The notes below the pieces were generated by a model that was not told where the DNA came from, made no database searches, and saw nothing but the letters and a program-made list of their open reading frames with translations. 35,898 nt of DNA from an uncultured Collinsella sp. (lineage in GTDB: Bacteria; Actinomycetota; Coriobacteriia; Coriobacteriales; Coriobacteriaceae). Within the stretch, counting starts at the first letter, position 1. Each line of letters begins with the position of its first letter. The position numbers and the translations under genes were made by a program. Of this stretch, positions 23,341-31,345 are shown in pieces. The stretch covers positions 1 to 35,898 of the forward strand of contig CABUXM010000012.1 of assembly GCA_902495545.1 (NCBI GenBank), in the 5' to 3' direction.

Positions 23341-23621
23341 TGGCCGATTTCGGAGCCAACGTCCTGAGCTCCTCGGTCGCCCTTTTAGGCCTGCTTGTCA
23401 TCATGGGCTTGATTTACACCATCTGGTCGCAAATCAACATGAAGAAGAAGCAGAAGTACTTCAAGGAGCTGCACACCGAGCTCAAGCCGGGTCAGGAGGT
23501 TCTTTTCGCCGGCGGTATCTACGGAACCGTCAAAGGCTTCGAAGGCGAGAAGGTCCAGATCAAAGTCCGATCCGGAGCCGTCGTAGATGTTTCGCGTTAC
23601 GCGATTCAGGAGATCAAGTAA
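23340..23621 (+). CDS. YajC-like single-pass membrane protein inside the PTS operon
   Basis: 93 residues with one transmembrane span (about residues 8-28), a basic NMKKKQK stretch, then the YajC domain pattern LKPGQEVLFAGGIYGTVKGFEGEKVQIKV and DVSRYAIQEI. YajC is normally an accessory of the SecDF translocase and sits beside secD or tgt. Here it is the second gene of a PTS operon, start overlapping the EIIA stop. A YajC-like gene is also found in the S. pneumoniae mannose-family PTS cluster for glycosaminoglycan disaccharides, so the pairing recurs. Its job in the PTS is unknown; assisting or anchoring EIIC/EIID is inference. Confidence 0.85.
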   Translation: MADFGANVLSSSVALLGLLVIMGLIYTIWSQINMKKKQKYFKELHTELKPGQEVLFAGGIYGTVKGFEGEKVQIKVRSGAVVDVSRYAIQEIK

Positions 23622-23657
23622 CTGTCGTCAGCAAATATCGAAAGGAAGCTGATCAAC

Positions 23658-24140
23658 ATGGCAGAACCCAACATTCTTCTTACCCGCATCGATAACCGAC
23701 TGGTTCATGGTCAGGTTGCCACCCAGTGGAACTCCACTCTGGGCTCCAACCTCATCCTCGTCGCCAACGACGACGTGGCGTCCAACACCATGCGCCAGAA
23801 CCTCATGAAGATGGCCGCTCCCGCCGGCGTCGCTACGCGTTTCTTCTCCCTGCAGAAGACCATCGACGTCATTGGCAAGGCGAGCCCGCGCCAGAAGATC
23901 TTCATCGTGGCCGAAACACCGGAAGACGTGCTTACGCTCGTCAAGGGCGGTGTGCCTATAAAGAAGGTAAACATCGGCAACATGCACATGTCGGAAGGAA
24001 AGCGCCAAGTCGCCACCTCCGTCGCAGTTAACGACGAGGATGTCGCTGCGTTTAAAGAGCTGCAGGAATTGGGGGTGGAGTTGGAGATCAGGCGCGTTCC
24101 GAGCACGCCTGTTGAGGACACGAGCAAGCTCTTCTCGTAA
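23658..24140 (+). CDS. PTS EIIB component, mannose/GalNAc family
   Basis: 160 residues. RIDNRLVHGQVATQW (residues 10-24) holds His17, the phosphorylated residue of mannose-family EIIB. The C-terminal GGVPIKKVNIGNMHMSEGKR motif is typical of the AgaB/AgaV (N-acetylgalactosamine or galactosamine) branch. It passes phosphate from EIIA to the sugar as EIIC-EIID move it across the membrane. The ribosome site GAAAGGAAG precedes the ATG. A shorter-range relative without the His lies at 33394-33876. A hairpin (24158-24177) separates it from EIIC. Confidence 0.95.
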   Translation: MAEPNILLTRIDNRLVHGQVATQWNSTLGSNLILVANDDVASNTMRQNLMKMAAPAGVATRFFSLQKTIDVIGKASPRQKIFIVAETPEDVLTLVKGGVPIKKVNIGNMHMSEGKRQVATSVAVNDEDVAAFKELQELGVELEIRRVPSTPVEDTSKLFS

Positions 24141-24157
24141 TCCTCGTGATCCACGTT

Positions 24158-24177
24158 GTCAGGAGTGAAACCCTGAC
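24158..24177 (+). other. Intercistronic hairpin between EIIB and EIIC genes
   Basis: GTCAGG (24158-24163) pairs with CCTGAC (24172-24177). It sits in the only sizeable gap (90 bases) inside the PTS operon and could set mRNA stability or processing between the soluble and membrane components. Confidence 0.4.
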
Positions 24178-24230
24178 GTTCTGTACGTGATATCCAAAGT
24201 GCGTACATACATTTTGAAAGGAGGAGCAAG

Positions 24231-25031
24231 ATGGAATACTCGATCATCCAGATCGCTCTGGTCTTCGTTGTCACGTTCATCGCGGCAATCGACCAGTTTG
24301 ACTTCCTCGAGTCTCTCTATCAGCCCATCGTCACCGGCGCCGTCATCGGTCTTATCCTTGGCGACCTCAACACCGGTCTTCTCGTGGGTGGTACCTATCA
24401 GCTCATGACGATCGGCAACATGCCGATCGGAGGCGCTCAGCCGCCTAACGCCGTCATCGGCGGCATCATGGCAGCCATTCTCGCTATCGCCACGGGCCTC
24501 GAGCCCAACGCGGCAGTCGGCCTCGCCATTCCGTTCGCTCTGCTTGGCCAGCTTGGCGTTACCCTGGTCTTCACGCTTATGTCCCCGCTTATGTCCACGG
24601 CCGATAACATGGCTCACAACGCGGACACCAAGGGCATCGAGCGCCTGAACTACTTCGCCATGGCTCTGCTCGGCCTGATCTTCGCTGTCGTCGTCACCCT
24701 GTTCTTCATCGCTGGCGCTACCATCGGTCAGACCATCGCTTCTGCCATCCCGACGTGGCTGCAGACCGGTCTGTCCGCTGCAGGCGGCATGATGCGCTTC
24801 GTCGGCTTCGCCGTCCTGCTCAAGGTTATGATGAACCGCGATATGTGGGGCTTCTTCCTCATGGGCTTCGGCCTCGCGCTCATCACCGTTGCCAACGATT
24901 CGCTGGCAACCCCTGCTCTGCTCATCCTCGCTCTCATCGGCTTCGGCATCGCTTTCTGGGACTTCCAGCAGCAGACCGAGCTGAAGGGTGCAGCTGTTTC
25001 TGACGGAGGTGACTTCGAAGATGGCATCTAA
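24231..25031 (+). CDS. PTS EIIC component, mannose/GalNAc family
   Basis: 266 residues, strongly hydrophobic with multiple membrane spans, starting after AAAGGAGG. The segment GGTYQLMTIGNMPIGGAQPPNAVIGG (about 52-77) is the signature of the AgaC/AgaW-type sugar channel, where GGAQPP marks the amino-sugar branch. It forms the sugar-carrying channel with EIID. Its end overlaps the EIID start by 11 bases, so the two are co-translated, as expected for a 1:1 membrane complex. The last 20 residues are hydrophilic and acidic. The exact sugar is not proven by sequence; GalNAc is favoured by the enzymes downstream. Confidence 0.94.
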   Translation: MEYSIIQIALVFVVTFIAAIDQFDFLESLYQPIVTGAVIGLILGDLNTGLLVGGTYQLMTIGNMPIGGAQPPNAVIGGIMAAILAIATGLEPNAAVGLAIPFALLGQLGVTLVFTLMSPLMSTADNMAHNADTKGIERLNYFAMALLGLIFAVVVTLFFIAGATIGQTIASAIPTWLQTGLSAAGGMMRFVGFAVLLKVMMNRDMWGFFLMGFGLALITVANDSLATPALLILALIGFGIAFWDFQQQTELKGAAVSDGGDFEDGI

Positions 25032-26103
25032 TGAGTATGTGATCCCGGAGCACTACGAGGATCTCACTCCTGCTCCGCAGCTCGACCAGAAGACCCTCAA
25101 CAAGATGGCTTGGCGCTCCTGCTTCCTGCAGGCCTCGTTCAACTACGAGCGTATGCAGGCCGCTGGCTGGCTCTACTCCATCATCCCCGGTCTGGAGAAG
25201 ATCCACACCAACAAGAACGACCTCGCGGCTTCCATGAGCCACAACCTGGAGTTCTTCAACACCCACCCGTTCCTCGTCACCTTTGTTATGGGCATCGTGC
25301 TTTCGCTCGAGCAGAACAAGGTTGACATCCCCACGATCCGCGCCGTCCGCGTCGCCGCAATGGGCCCGCTCGGTGGTATCGGTGACGCCCTGTTCTGGCT
25401 GACGCTCGTGCCTATCACGGCCGGCATCACCTCCAACATGGCCATCAACGGCAACGCCGCTGCGCCGATCATCTTCCTGGTGATCTTCAACGCCGTCCAG
25501 TTCGCTCTGCGCTTCTGGCTCATGAACTGGTCCTACAAGCTTGGCACCAGCGCTATTGACGCTCTGACCGCCAACATGCAGGCCTTCACGCGTGCCGCTT
25601 CCATCATGGGCGTCTTCGTCGTCGGTTGCCTGGTCGTCACCATGGGTGGCACCCAGATCAACCTCCAGATCCCCAACGGCACCACCCGTGGCCTTGCCCC
25701 TACTACCGTGATCGTCTCCGAGAAGGAGGCCGAGAACTTCACCGGTATGGAGGGCATCGATACCGAGACCGCTGAGGCCGGTACCATCGCCATGACCGAT
25801 GAGGACGGCAACGCCCTCACCGCCACCGATGCCGACGGCAACGAGGTCAAGTGCGGCGTCGCCGATCTGGGCAACGGCATGGAGTCCGTGACCTACGCTA
25901 CCGTTACCGAGGATCCGGTCAACTTCTCTGTTGCCGACACCCTCAACACCATCGTCCCGAAGCTCGTCCCGCTTATGCTTACGCTGCTGCTTTACTACAT
26001 GTTCGCTAAGCACAGCTGGACCCCGACCAAGGGCATTCTCCTGCTCTTCGTCCTTGGCATCCTGGGCGCTGGCCCGCTTGGTCTCTGGCCGAGCATCTGG
26101 TAA
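25021..26103 (+). CDS. PTS EIID component, mannose/GalNAc family, with an extra acidic insert
   Basis: 360 residues from ATG 25021, with GGAGGTG just upstream inside the EIIC gene. EIID marks: WRSCFLQASFNYERMQAAGWLYSIIPGL near the N-terminus, AAMGPLGGIGDALFW (113-126), and hydrophobic C-terminal spans (about 308-330 and 335-357). Typical EIID of this family is 260-290 residues. The extra length is residues about 218-305, an Asp/Glu/Thr/Gly-rich segment with the repeat-like ATDADGNE, between two membrane parts. It is probably exposed outside the cell or at the channel mouth. A terminator follows the gene. Confidence 0.93.
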   Translation: MASNEYVIPEHYEDLTPAPQLDQKTLNKMAWRSCFLQASFNYERMQAAGWLYSIIPGLEKIHTNKNDLAASMSHNLEFFNTHPFLVTFVMGIVLSLEQNKVDIPTIRAVRVAAMGPLGGIGDALFWLTLVPITAGITSNMAINGNAAAPIIFLVIFNAVQFALRFWLMNWSYKLGTSAIDALTANMQAFTRAASIMGVFVVGCLVVTMGGTQINLQIPNGTTRGLAPTTVIVSEKEAENFTGMEGIDTETAEAGTIAMTDEDGNALTATDADGNEVKCGVADLGNGMESVTYATVTEDPVNFSVADTLNTIVPKLVPLMLTLLLYYMFAKHSWTPTKGILLLFVLGILGAGPLGLWPSIW

Positions 26104-26169
26104 GGCTCTAGCTTGAGGGGTGTGTCCCTACGCGGCTCACACCCCGACCCCTTAAGCCATGTGTATGTT

Positions 26170-26209
26170 AAAAGCCGCGTGCTCGAAAGAGCGCGCGGCT
26201 TTTGTTTTC
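26170..26209 (+). terminator. Rho-independent terminator after the PTS operon
   Basis: AAAAGCCGCGTGCTC (26170-26184) pairs with 26189-26203 (one G-T pair) around GAAA, then GTTTTCTT. A second smaller stem, GGGGTGTG with CACACCCC, lies upstream at about 26115-26148. Confidence 0.92.
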
Positions 26210-26288
26210 TTGATGATTCGGGTGTGGCAGACAGATAATGCTAAACACCCTAGGTAGTTAGCCGAATTCGAGCAAAAGGGAGGATAGG

Positions 26289-27020
26289 ATGGCGATCGGA
26301 GCGCGTAAGCAACCGCTGTACGATCAGCTGGTCGATATTCTGACCGAAAAGATCGACCATGAATATCGCGCCGGTGACATGATTCCTTCCGAGCGCGAAC
26401 TTTCGGAGCGCTATGGTCTCTCGCGCACCACGGTGCGCCTGGCTTTGCAGGAACTGGAGCGTTTAGGACTGGTGGTTCGGCAGCACGGTCGCGGTACCTT
26501 TGTGACCGACCGTTCGGCAAAAGCAACCAATCTCATGCAGTCCTACAGCTTTACCGAGCAGATGCGCGCGATGGGTCGCGACCCCGAGACCACGATTCTC
26601 GAGTTTTGCGAGATGGAGGCCGATAAAAATCTGGCCGAGCATATGGGATTGCGTATCGGTGATCGCATTTTTAAGCTCAAGCGTCTTCGTTCTGCCGACA
26701 ACATGCCCATGATGGTCGAACGCAGCTATCTACCGGTTCGTCAATTTCTATCCCTAAAGCGACCACTGCTAGAGCGTAAGCCGCTTTACGATGTGATTGA
26801 GCAAGACTTTCAGCAAAAGATACGCGTGGCCGAAGAGGAGTTCTATGCGAGCATAGCCCGTCCCACCGATGCTCACCTTTTGGGAATTGTCGAGGGCTCG
26901 CCTGTGCTCGACTTGGTCAGGACTACGTATAACGAGTCAAACGAGGTTGTGGAGTATACACTCTCGGTTGCTCGTGCCGATCAGTTTAAATACAAGGTTT
27001 ACCACCAGCGCAGCAACTAG
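26289..27020 (+). CDS. GntR/HutC-family regulator with UTRA sensor domain
   Basis: 243 residues from ATG 26289, after GGGAGGATAGG. Residues 8-75 are the winged HTH: PLYDQLVDILTEKI, MIPSERELSERYGLSRTTVRLALQELERLGLVVRQHGRGTFV. Residues about 95-235 are a UTRA ligand domain, with RIFKLKRLRSADNMPMMVERSYLP and a C-terminal YNESNEVVEYTLSVARADQFKYKV. This is the NagR/AgaR2-like build that senses amino-sugar phosphates. It is placed between the PTS operon and agaS; both have a shared operator TGGTTACTACCAG. GlcN-6-P or GalN-6-P as ligand is inference. Confidence 0.92.
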   Translation: MAIGARKQPLYDQLVDILTEKIDHEYRAGDMIPSERELSERYGLSRTTVRLALQELERLGLVVRQHGRGTFVTDRSAKATNLMQSYSFTEQMRAMGRDPETTILEFCEMEADKNLAEHMGLRIGDRIFKLKRLRSADNMPMMVERSYLPVRQFLSLKRPLLERKPLYDVIEQDFQQKIRVAEEEFYASIARPTDAHLLGIVEGSPVLDLVRTTYNESNEVVEYTLSVARADQFKYKVYHQRSN

Positions 27021-27059
27021 TGTTTGCATCGTTTCCATATGGTGATTCTTTGCATTTAA

Positions 27060-27095
27060 CTGGTTACTACCAGATAACCAACCGAAGTGTATAAT
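27060..27095 (+). promoter_or_regulatory. agaS promoter with GntR-type operator
   Basis: CTGGTTACTACCAG (27060-27073) is the dyad CTGGT-N4-ACCAG, 13 bases of which recur before the PTS operon. TATAAT at 27090-27095 lies 17 bases downstream of 27067-27072, so the operator would cover the -35 region, where no good -35 hexamer is visible. This suggests direct repression of agaS by the GntR-type regulator. Confidence 0.65.
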
Positions 27096-27134
27096 TGCAC
27101 GTCAGAGGATTACTTCTAGAGAGAGGTATTAGAA

Positions 27135-28301
27135 ATGTTCGAGAAGAGTGTCGAGGAGCTCACTGAGCTCGGCGCCCAGATCACCACGGCCGAGATTGCT
27201 CAGCAGCCCGAGCTTTGGCGCGATACGCTCAACATCTATCGCGAGAACAAGGAGGCCATCGAGGCCTTCCTGGCTGAGGCTCGCGCTATGGGCGAGGGTC
27301 GTCTGTCCGTTGTCTTCACCGGTGCCGGTACGTCCGACTACGTTGGCGATACCTGCGCCCCGTACCTGCGTCACGCTGGCAACACTGATCTCTACGACTT
27401 TAAGCCCATCGCCACGACCGACATCGTGAGCGCCCCGCGCGACTTCCTGCGCGCCGAGGATCCCACGCTCGTGGTTTCCTTTGCCCGCTCTGGCAACAGC
27501 CCCGAGAGCCTTGCCGCCGTTGCCGTTGCCAAGGAGCTCGTCCACAACGTCAAGTTCCTCAACATCACCTGCGCTCCCGAGGGCAAGCTTGCCGTCGAGT
27601 CTGCCGATGATCCCAATGCGCTGACGCTGCTCATTCCGCGCGCCAACGACAAGGGCTTCGCCATGACCGGTTCTTATTCCTGCATGACCCTGCTCTCCAC
27701 CCTTATTTTCGACACTGCCTCTGACGAGCAGAAGGCCGAGTGGGTCGAGACGATTGCCAAGATGGGCGAGGAGGTCATCTCCCGTGAGCCTGAGATCGCC
27801 GATTACCTGGCTGGCGACTTCAACCGCGTGACCTACTTGGGTTCTGGCTCCTTCGGTGGCCTTGCTCAGGAGAGCCAGCTCAAGATCCTCGAGCTCGCTC
27901 ACGGTCTGGTCGCTACTTCCTACGACACCTCCATGGGCTATCGTCACGGACCTAAGTCCTTCGTCGACGATAAGACGCTCGTCTTCGTGTTCGTCAACAA
28001 CGACGCCTACACCCGTCAGTACGACATCGACATCCTCAACGAGATCGGTGGCGACGAGATCGCTCAGCACACCATCGCCGTTCAGCAGGAAGGTGCCACC
28101 GTCTATGAGGGTGAGTCCTTCACCTTTAAGGGCTACGAGGCACTTCCCGAGGGTTACCTTGCTCTGCCGTTCGTGATGTTTGCCCAGGCTATCAGCCTGC
28201 TCAACTCCGTCCGCGTGGGCAACACGCCCGATACGCCGAGCCCCACCGGCACGGTCAACCGCGTGGTTAAGGGCGTGACGATTCACCCCTTCACCGCTTA
28301 A
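27135..28301 (+). CDS. agaS: AgaS-type SIS-domain amino-sugar phosphate deaminase/isomerase
   Basis: 388 residues with two SIS domains, the usual AgaS length. VVFTGAGTSDYVGDTCAPYL and VVSFARSGNSPESLA form the first sugar-phosphate site; YLGSGSFGGLAQESQLKILE and SYDTSMGYRHGPKSFV form the second, the latter motif being typical of AgaS and GlmS. AgaS converts galactosamine-6-phosphate to tagatose-6-phosphate and ammonia. It is preceded by an AGAGAGG ribosome site and by the operator promoter at 27060. Together with the PTS, a nagA/agaA-like deacetylase and a lacC-type kinase, it defines a GalNAc route. A terminator separates it from nagA. Confidence 0.93.
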   Translation: MFEKSVEELTELGAQITTAEIAQQPELWRDTLNIYRENKEAIEAFLAEARAMGEGRLSVVFTGAGTSDYVGDTCAPYLRHAGNTDLYDFKPIATTDIVSAPRDFLRAEDPTLVVSFARSGNSPESLAAVAVAKELVHNVKFLNITCAPEGKLAVESADDPNALTLLIPRANDKGFAMTGSYSCMTLLSTLIFDTASDEQKAEWVETIAKMGEEVISREPEIADYLAGDFNRVTYLGSGSFGGLAQESQLKILELAHGLVATSYDTSMGYRHGPKSFVDDKTLVFVFVNNDAYTRQYDIDILNEIGGDEIAQHTIAVQQEGATVYEGESFTFKGYEALPEGYLALPFVMFAQAISLLNSVRVGNTPDTPSPTGTVNRVVKGVTIHPFTA

Positions 28302-28319
28302 TCGCGTCCCCCTGTAAGG

Positions 28320-28356
28320 GCGCCCGTCCGCTCATAACGGCGGGCGGGCGCTTTTT
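28320..28356 (+). terminator. Rho-independent terminator after agaS
   Basis: GCGCCCGTCCGC (28320-28331) pairs with 28340-28351 around an 8-base loop, then TTTTTG. One G-T pair is in the stem. Confidence 0.92.
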
Positions 28357-28418
28357 GTTTTACGTGAGCTGGGTATAAGCATTACCACAGTCAACTGCTT
28401 TAGAAGCGAGGAGTGCAT

Positions 28419-29588
28419 ATGAGCACGTACGCAATTAAGGCTGACAAGTTCTTCTTGCCGGCAGGCCCGCAACTGGGCGGCTATCTTATGGTCGAGGATG
28501 GCGTTTTTGGCGCCTGGCAGGCCGACGAGCCCTCTTGCGAGATTAAGGACTACACGGGATCGTGGATCGCACCGGGTATGGTCGATACTCACATCCATGG
28601 CTTCTACAACCACTCAACTACCGATAACGATCCCGAGGGCATCGATATCAGCTCAACCGAGCTCGCCCGTCGCGGTACCACCAGCTGGCTGCCCACGACG
28701 TTCACCGATGGCGTCGAACAGATCAAGGACGCCTGCGCTGCTATCGCCAAGGCGGACGAGGGCCGCGGCCCCGACTTCTGCGGTGCCCGCATTCAGGGCA
28801 TCTACCTGGAGGGCCCCTTCTTTACCATGAAGCACGTGGGCGCGCAGAACCCCGCTTACCTGATTGACCCCTCCGAGGAGGTTTTCGACCAGTGGCAGGA
28901 GGCTGCGGGCGGTCGCATCGTTAAGAGCGCCATGGCCGCCGAGCGCGACGGTGCCGCTGCTTATGCGGCTGCTCTGAACGCCAAGGACGTGGTGACCAGC
29001 ATCGGTCACTCCGACGCCACCTACGATGAGTGCATCGCCGCTATCAATGCCGGTGCCAGCTGCTTTACGCATACCTATAACGGCCAGCGTGGTCTGCATC
29101 ACCGTGAGCCCGGTGTCGTGGGTGCTGCCATGTCTACGCCCGAGACCTACGCCGAGATCATCTGTGACGGCAAGCACGTAAACCCTGCCGCCATCAAGGC
29201 GCTGCTGCAGGCAAAGGGCTGGCAGCACACGGTGCTCATCACCGACTGCCTGGGTTGCGGCGGCATGCCCGAGGGCAGCTACACCAGTGGCGGCATGGAC
29301 GTCATCATGAAGGACAACCTGTGCTGGCTCGCCGACGGCAAGAGCATTGCCGGCTCGGTGCTCACGCTTGCTCAGGGCGTCAAGAACATCGTCGACTGGG
29401 GCATCGCCAGCGCCGATATCGCCATTCGCATGGCAACTGAGGTGCCGGCACGCTCCGCGCACATCGAGGATAAGTGCGGCAGCATCATGCCGGGTCGCGA
29501 CGCCGACTTTGTCGTGTTCGACCATGAGCTCACCCTCGTCGAGACGTATGTTGGCGGCCAGAGCGTCGGCAACGCCTTTACCGAGTAA
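28419..29588 (+). CDS. nagA: N-acetylglucosamine/galactosamine-6-phosphate deacetylase
   Basis: 389 residues. I use ATG 28419 (MSTYAIKADKFF) because GAGGAG is five bases upstream; GTG 28413 would overlap that site. The metal motif DTHIHG has H58 and H60. LEGPFF holds E131; GHSDATYDECI, HTYNGQRGLHHREPG and the catalytic Asp in LITDCLGCGG follow, as in amidohydrolase-family NagA/AgaA. The enzyme removes acetate from the 6-phosphate of GlcNAc or GalNAc. In this setting GalNAc-6-P (AgaA role) is likely, but sequence alone does not separate the two. A remnant of a second copy lies at 32285-32446. Confidence 0.93.
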   Translation: MSTYAIKADKFFLPAGPQLGGYLMVEDGVFGAWQADEPSCEIKDYTGSWIAPGMVDTHIHGFYNHSTTDNDPEGIDISSTELARRGTTSWLPTTFTDGVEQIKDACAAIAKADEGRGPDFCGARIQGIYLEGPFFTMKHVGAQNPAYLIDPSEEVFDQWQEAAGGRIVKSAMAAERDGAAAYAAALNAKDVVTSIGHSDATYDECIAAINAGASCFTHTYNGQRGLHHREPGVVGAAMSTPETYAEIICDGKHVNPAAIKALLQAKGWQHTVLITDCLGCGGMPEGSYTSGGMDVIMKDNLCWLADGKSIAGSVLTLAQGVKNIVDWGIASADIAIRMATEVPARSAHIEDKCGSIMPGRDADFVVFDHELTLVETYVGGQSVGNAFTE

Positions 29589-29593
29589 CGATA

Positions 29594-29632
29594 GAAAAAG
29601 ACGGCGGGCCCGAATCTGCTCGGACCCGCCGT
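29594..29632. terminator. Bidirectional terminator between nagA and the flavodoxin-like gene
   Basis: ACGGCGGG(C)CCGA at 29601-29613 pairs with TCGG(A)CCCGCCGT at 29620-29632 with one mismatch. The A-run at 29594-29599 becomes a T-run on the minus strand, so it best serves the minus-strand gene that ends at 29664. Confidence 0.85.
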
Positions 29633-29663
29633 ATGGGTTAAACGCTCAAAAGCACCTTAACAG

Positions 29664-30248
29664 TTACAGCTTGTTAGCGATCTTCTTTGCCGCGCGCTTG
29701 ACGCCGGCCACAAGACCCCCCGCGGGATGCTCCTTTTCGTATGCTAGACGCTTCTCGCGCTTGGCGTACTCTTCGACGATGATGTCGCCATACTCGTCTT
29801 CGATCTTGTCGAAGAAGTCGACGGCGCCCTTAATCTCTTCGGCAGTTGGGTGCCCCTTCTGGACACCGCCGGTAATCTTGAACGGCCCCCACGTATCAAA
29901 GCCGGGACAGCCGTAGACGCCCATAAAGATGGCCTGCCTCATGCGGCAGATGCCATCGATATCCTTGCCGTACCACTTGTTTTTGCCACCGTAGGTCATA
30001 AGGCCAAACACCTTGTCCTGCGGCTGCAGCACGTTCGTGAGCACGCGCGCCATATCTTTGTCGATCTCGGAGTAATAGATGCCCGTGGCGACACCGATCA
30101 GATGGTATTCGTGCAGGTCGGGGTACTCGTTTTTACCGAGTGACTTCACGTCGAGGGTATCGATTTCAGGGTGCGCCTCGACGATGGCGTCCACGAGCTT
30201 TTTCGTATTGCCGTGGTGGCGTGAGGCATAAAGGATGATGGTTCGCAT
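29664..30248 (-). CDS. Flavodoxin-family protein
   Basis: 194 residues on the minus strand; I start at the ATG read from 30248, seven bases after AAAGG, giving MRTIILYASRHHGNTKKLVDAI. The loop SRHHGNTKK is the FMN-phosphate-binding motif of flavodoxins. Later, GVATGIYYSEIDKDMARVL and LMTYGGKNKWYGKDIDG are the flavin-edge segments. Total length is longer than a 140-170-residue flavodoxin, with a basic C-terminus (KRAAKKIANKL). It transfers electrons by a bound flavin. It is convergent with nagA and separate from the sugar genes. Partner unknown. Confidence 0.85.
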   Translation of the reverse strand: MRTIILYASRHHGNTKKLVDAIVEAHPEIDTLDVKSLGKNEYPDLHEYHLIGVATGIYYSEIDKDMARVLTNVLQPQDKVFGLMTYGGKNKWYGKDIDGICRMRQAIFMGVYGCPGFDTWGPFKITGGVQKGHPTAEEIKGAVDFFDKIEDEYGDIIVEEYAKREKRLAYEKEHPAGGLVAGVKRAAKKIANKL

Positions 30249-30404
30249 AAGAAGGCCTTTCAGCTGTAATTGCATCAATGTCTGTATGGTACCCCGTTGC
30301 ATGCCTGGGAAACCGGACGCATCGATGAACGTGCGGGTTTGTCCTTTGGTCAGGGCCGAGACGGGTTCTTGCGAGCAAAAAGCAGTTGTTCGAAAGGATG
30401 GACA

Positions 30405-31286
30405 ATGGAATACGCTCTCTCCAACGATTCGATTTCTATCAAGGTCTCCACGGCCGGCGGCTCGTTTACCTCGATTGAGGCTGGAGGTCGCGAGTACTTG
30501 TGGCAGGGCGATCCCGCCGTGTGGTCCGGCCAAGCACCGATTTGCTTCCCGATTTGCGGAGGTTTGCGCGATAACAGCGCCATGACGTTTGCCGGACATC
30601 ATGTGAAGCTCGCCCGCCACGGCTTTGCGCGCAAGCAGGAGTGGAAGCTGTTGAGCCAAAGCACAAACGAGCTGGCTATGTGCCTGGCATCCGAGGATAA
30701 CGCCGCGCTGCTGAGCGATTATCCGTATCCGTTTAAACTTGTCGCCCGCTATACGCTCGAGGACGCCGCCGTGCGTGTCTCCTATGAGGTTACCAACGAG
30801 GGCACCGAGGACATGCCTTTCTTTATCGGTGGACACCCCGGCTTTAGGTGTCCGCTCGACGAGGGCGAGGCCTATACGGACTACGAGCTGCGCTTTGAGA
30901 AGGACGAGGCTGCTGAGCTTTGCACTGCCGTCCCCTCGACTGGCTTGATTGACGTGACCAATCGCTCCAAGAACCCCATGGTGGGAAAGACGCTGCCTCT
31001 GTCACATGAGCTCTTCGATTTTGCGGAGACCATCTTTGACGTGCTCGAGAGCCGTCAGGTCACGCTTTCCAAAAAGGGCGAGGACAAGGGCGTCCGCCTG
31101 AGCTTTGAGGGCTTCCCGTATCTCATTGTGTGGAGCAAGCCCGAGGGCGATTTTGTGGCGGTTGAGCCCTGGGGCGGCCTTTCGACCTGCTCCGATGAGG
31201 ACGACGTGCTTGAGCATAAGCGCGGCTGCCTTGTCGCCAAGCCCAAGGAGACCGTCGTTCGCTCGTTCACGATTGAGATTCTGTAA
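30405..31286 (+). CDS. Aldose 1-epimerase family protein (LacX-like)
   Basis: 293 residues from ATG 30405, after GAAAGGA. The N-terminal AGGSFTSIEAGGREYLWQGDPAVWSGQAPICFPICGGL and the central FFIGGHPGFRCPLDEGE are marks of the LacX branch of the galactose mutarotase superfamily. ARHGFARKQEW is a conserved substrate-site segment. LacX proteins are found in lac or tagatose clusters and are thought to interconvert anomers of sugar or sugar phosphate. Its place right before the lacC-type kinase, 59 bases away, fits that. Activity is family inference. It diverges from the flavodoxin gene across about 150 bases. Confidence 0.85.
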   Translation: MEYALSNDSISIKVSTAGGSFTSIEAGGREYLWQGDPAVWSGQAPICFPICGGLRDNSAMTFAGHHVKLARHGFARKQEWKLLSQSTNELAMCLASEDNAALLSDYPYPFKLVARYTLEDAAVRVSYEVTNEGTEDMPFFIGGHPGFRCPLDEGEAYTDYELRFEKDEAAELCTAVPSTGLIDVTNRSKNPMVGKTLPLSHELFDFAETIFDVLESRQVTLSKKGEDKGVRLSFEGFPYLIVWSKPEGDFVAVEPWGGLSTCSDEDDVLEHKRGCLVAKPKETVVRSFTIEIL

Positions 31287-31345
31287 TTCCGTTTTGTCGA
31301 CTCGTATCGCGAGGCACAAGGAGCCTGCGAGATAAGGAGCTAAAA

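Noticed and set aside
24934..26013. Minus-strand open frame opposite EIID
   Set aside because: Same reason; composition is His/Asp/Gly-rich and matches nothing, and EIID is secure.
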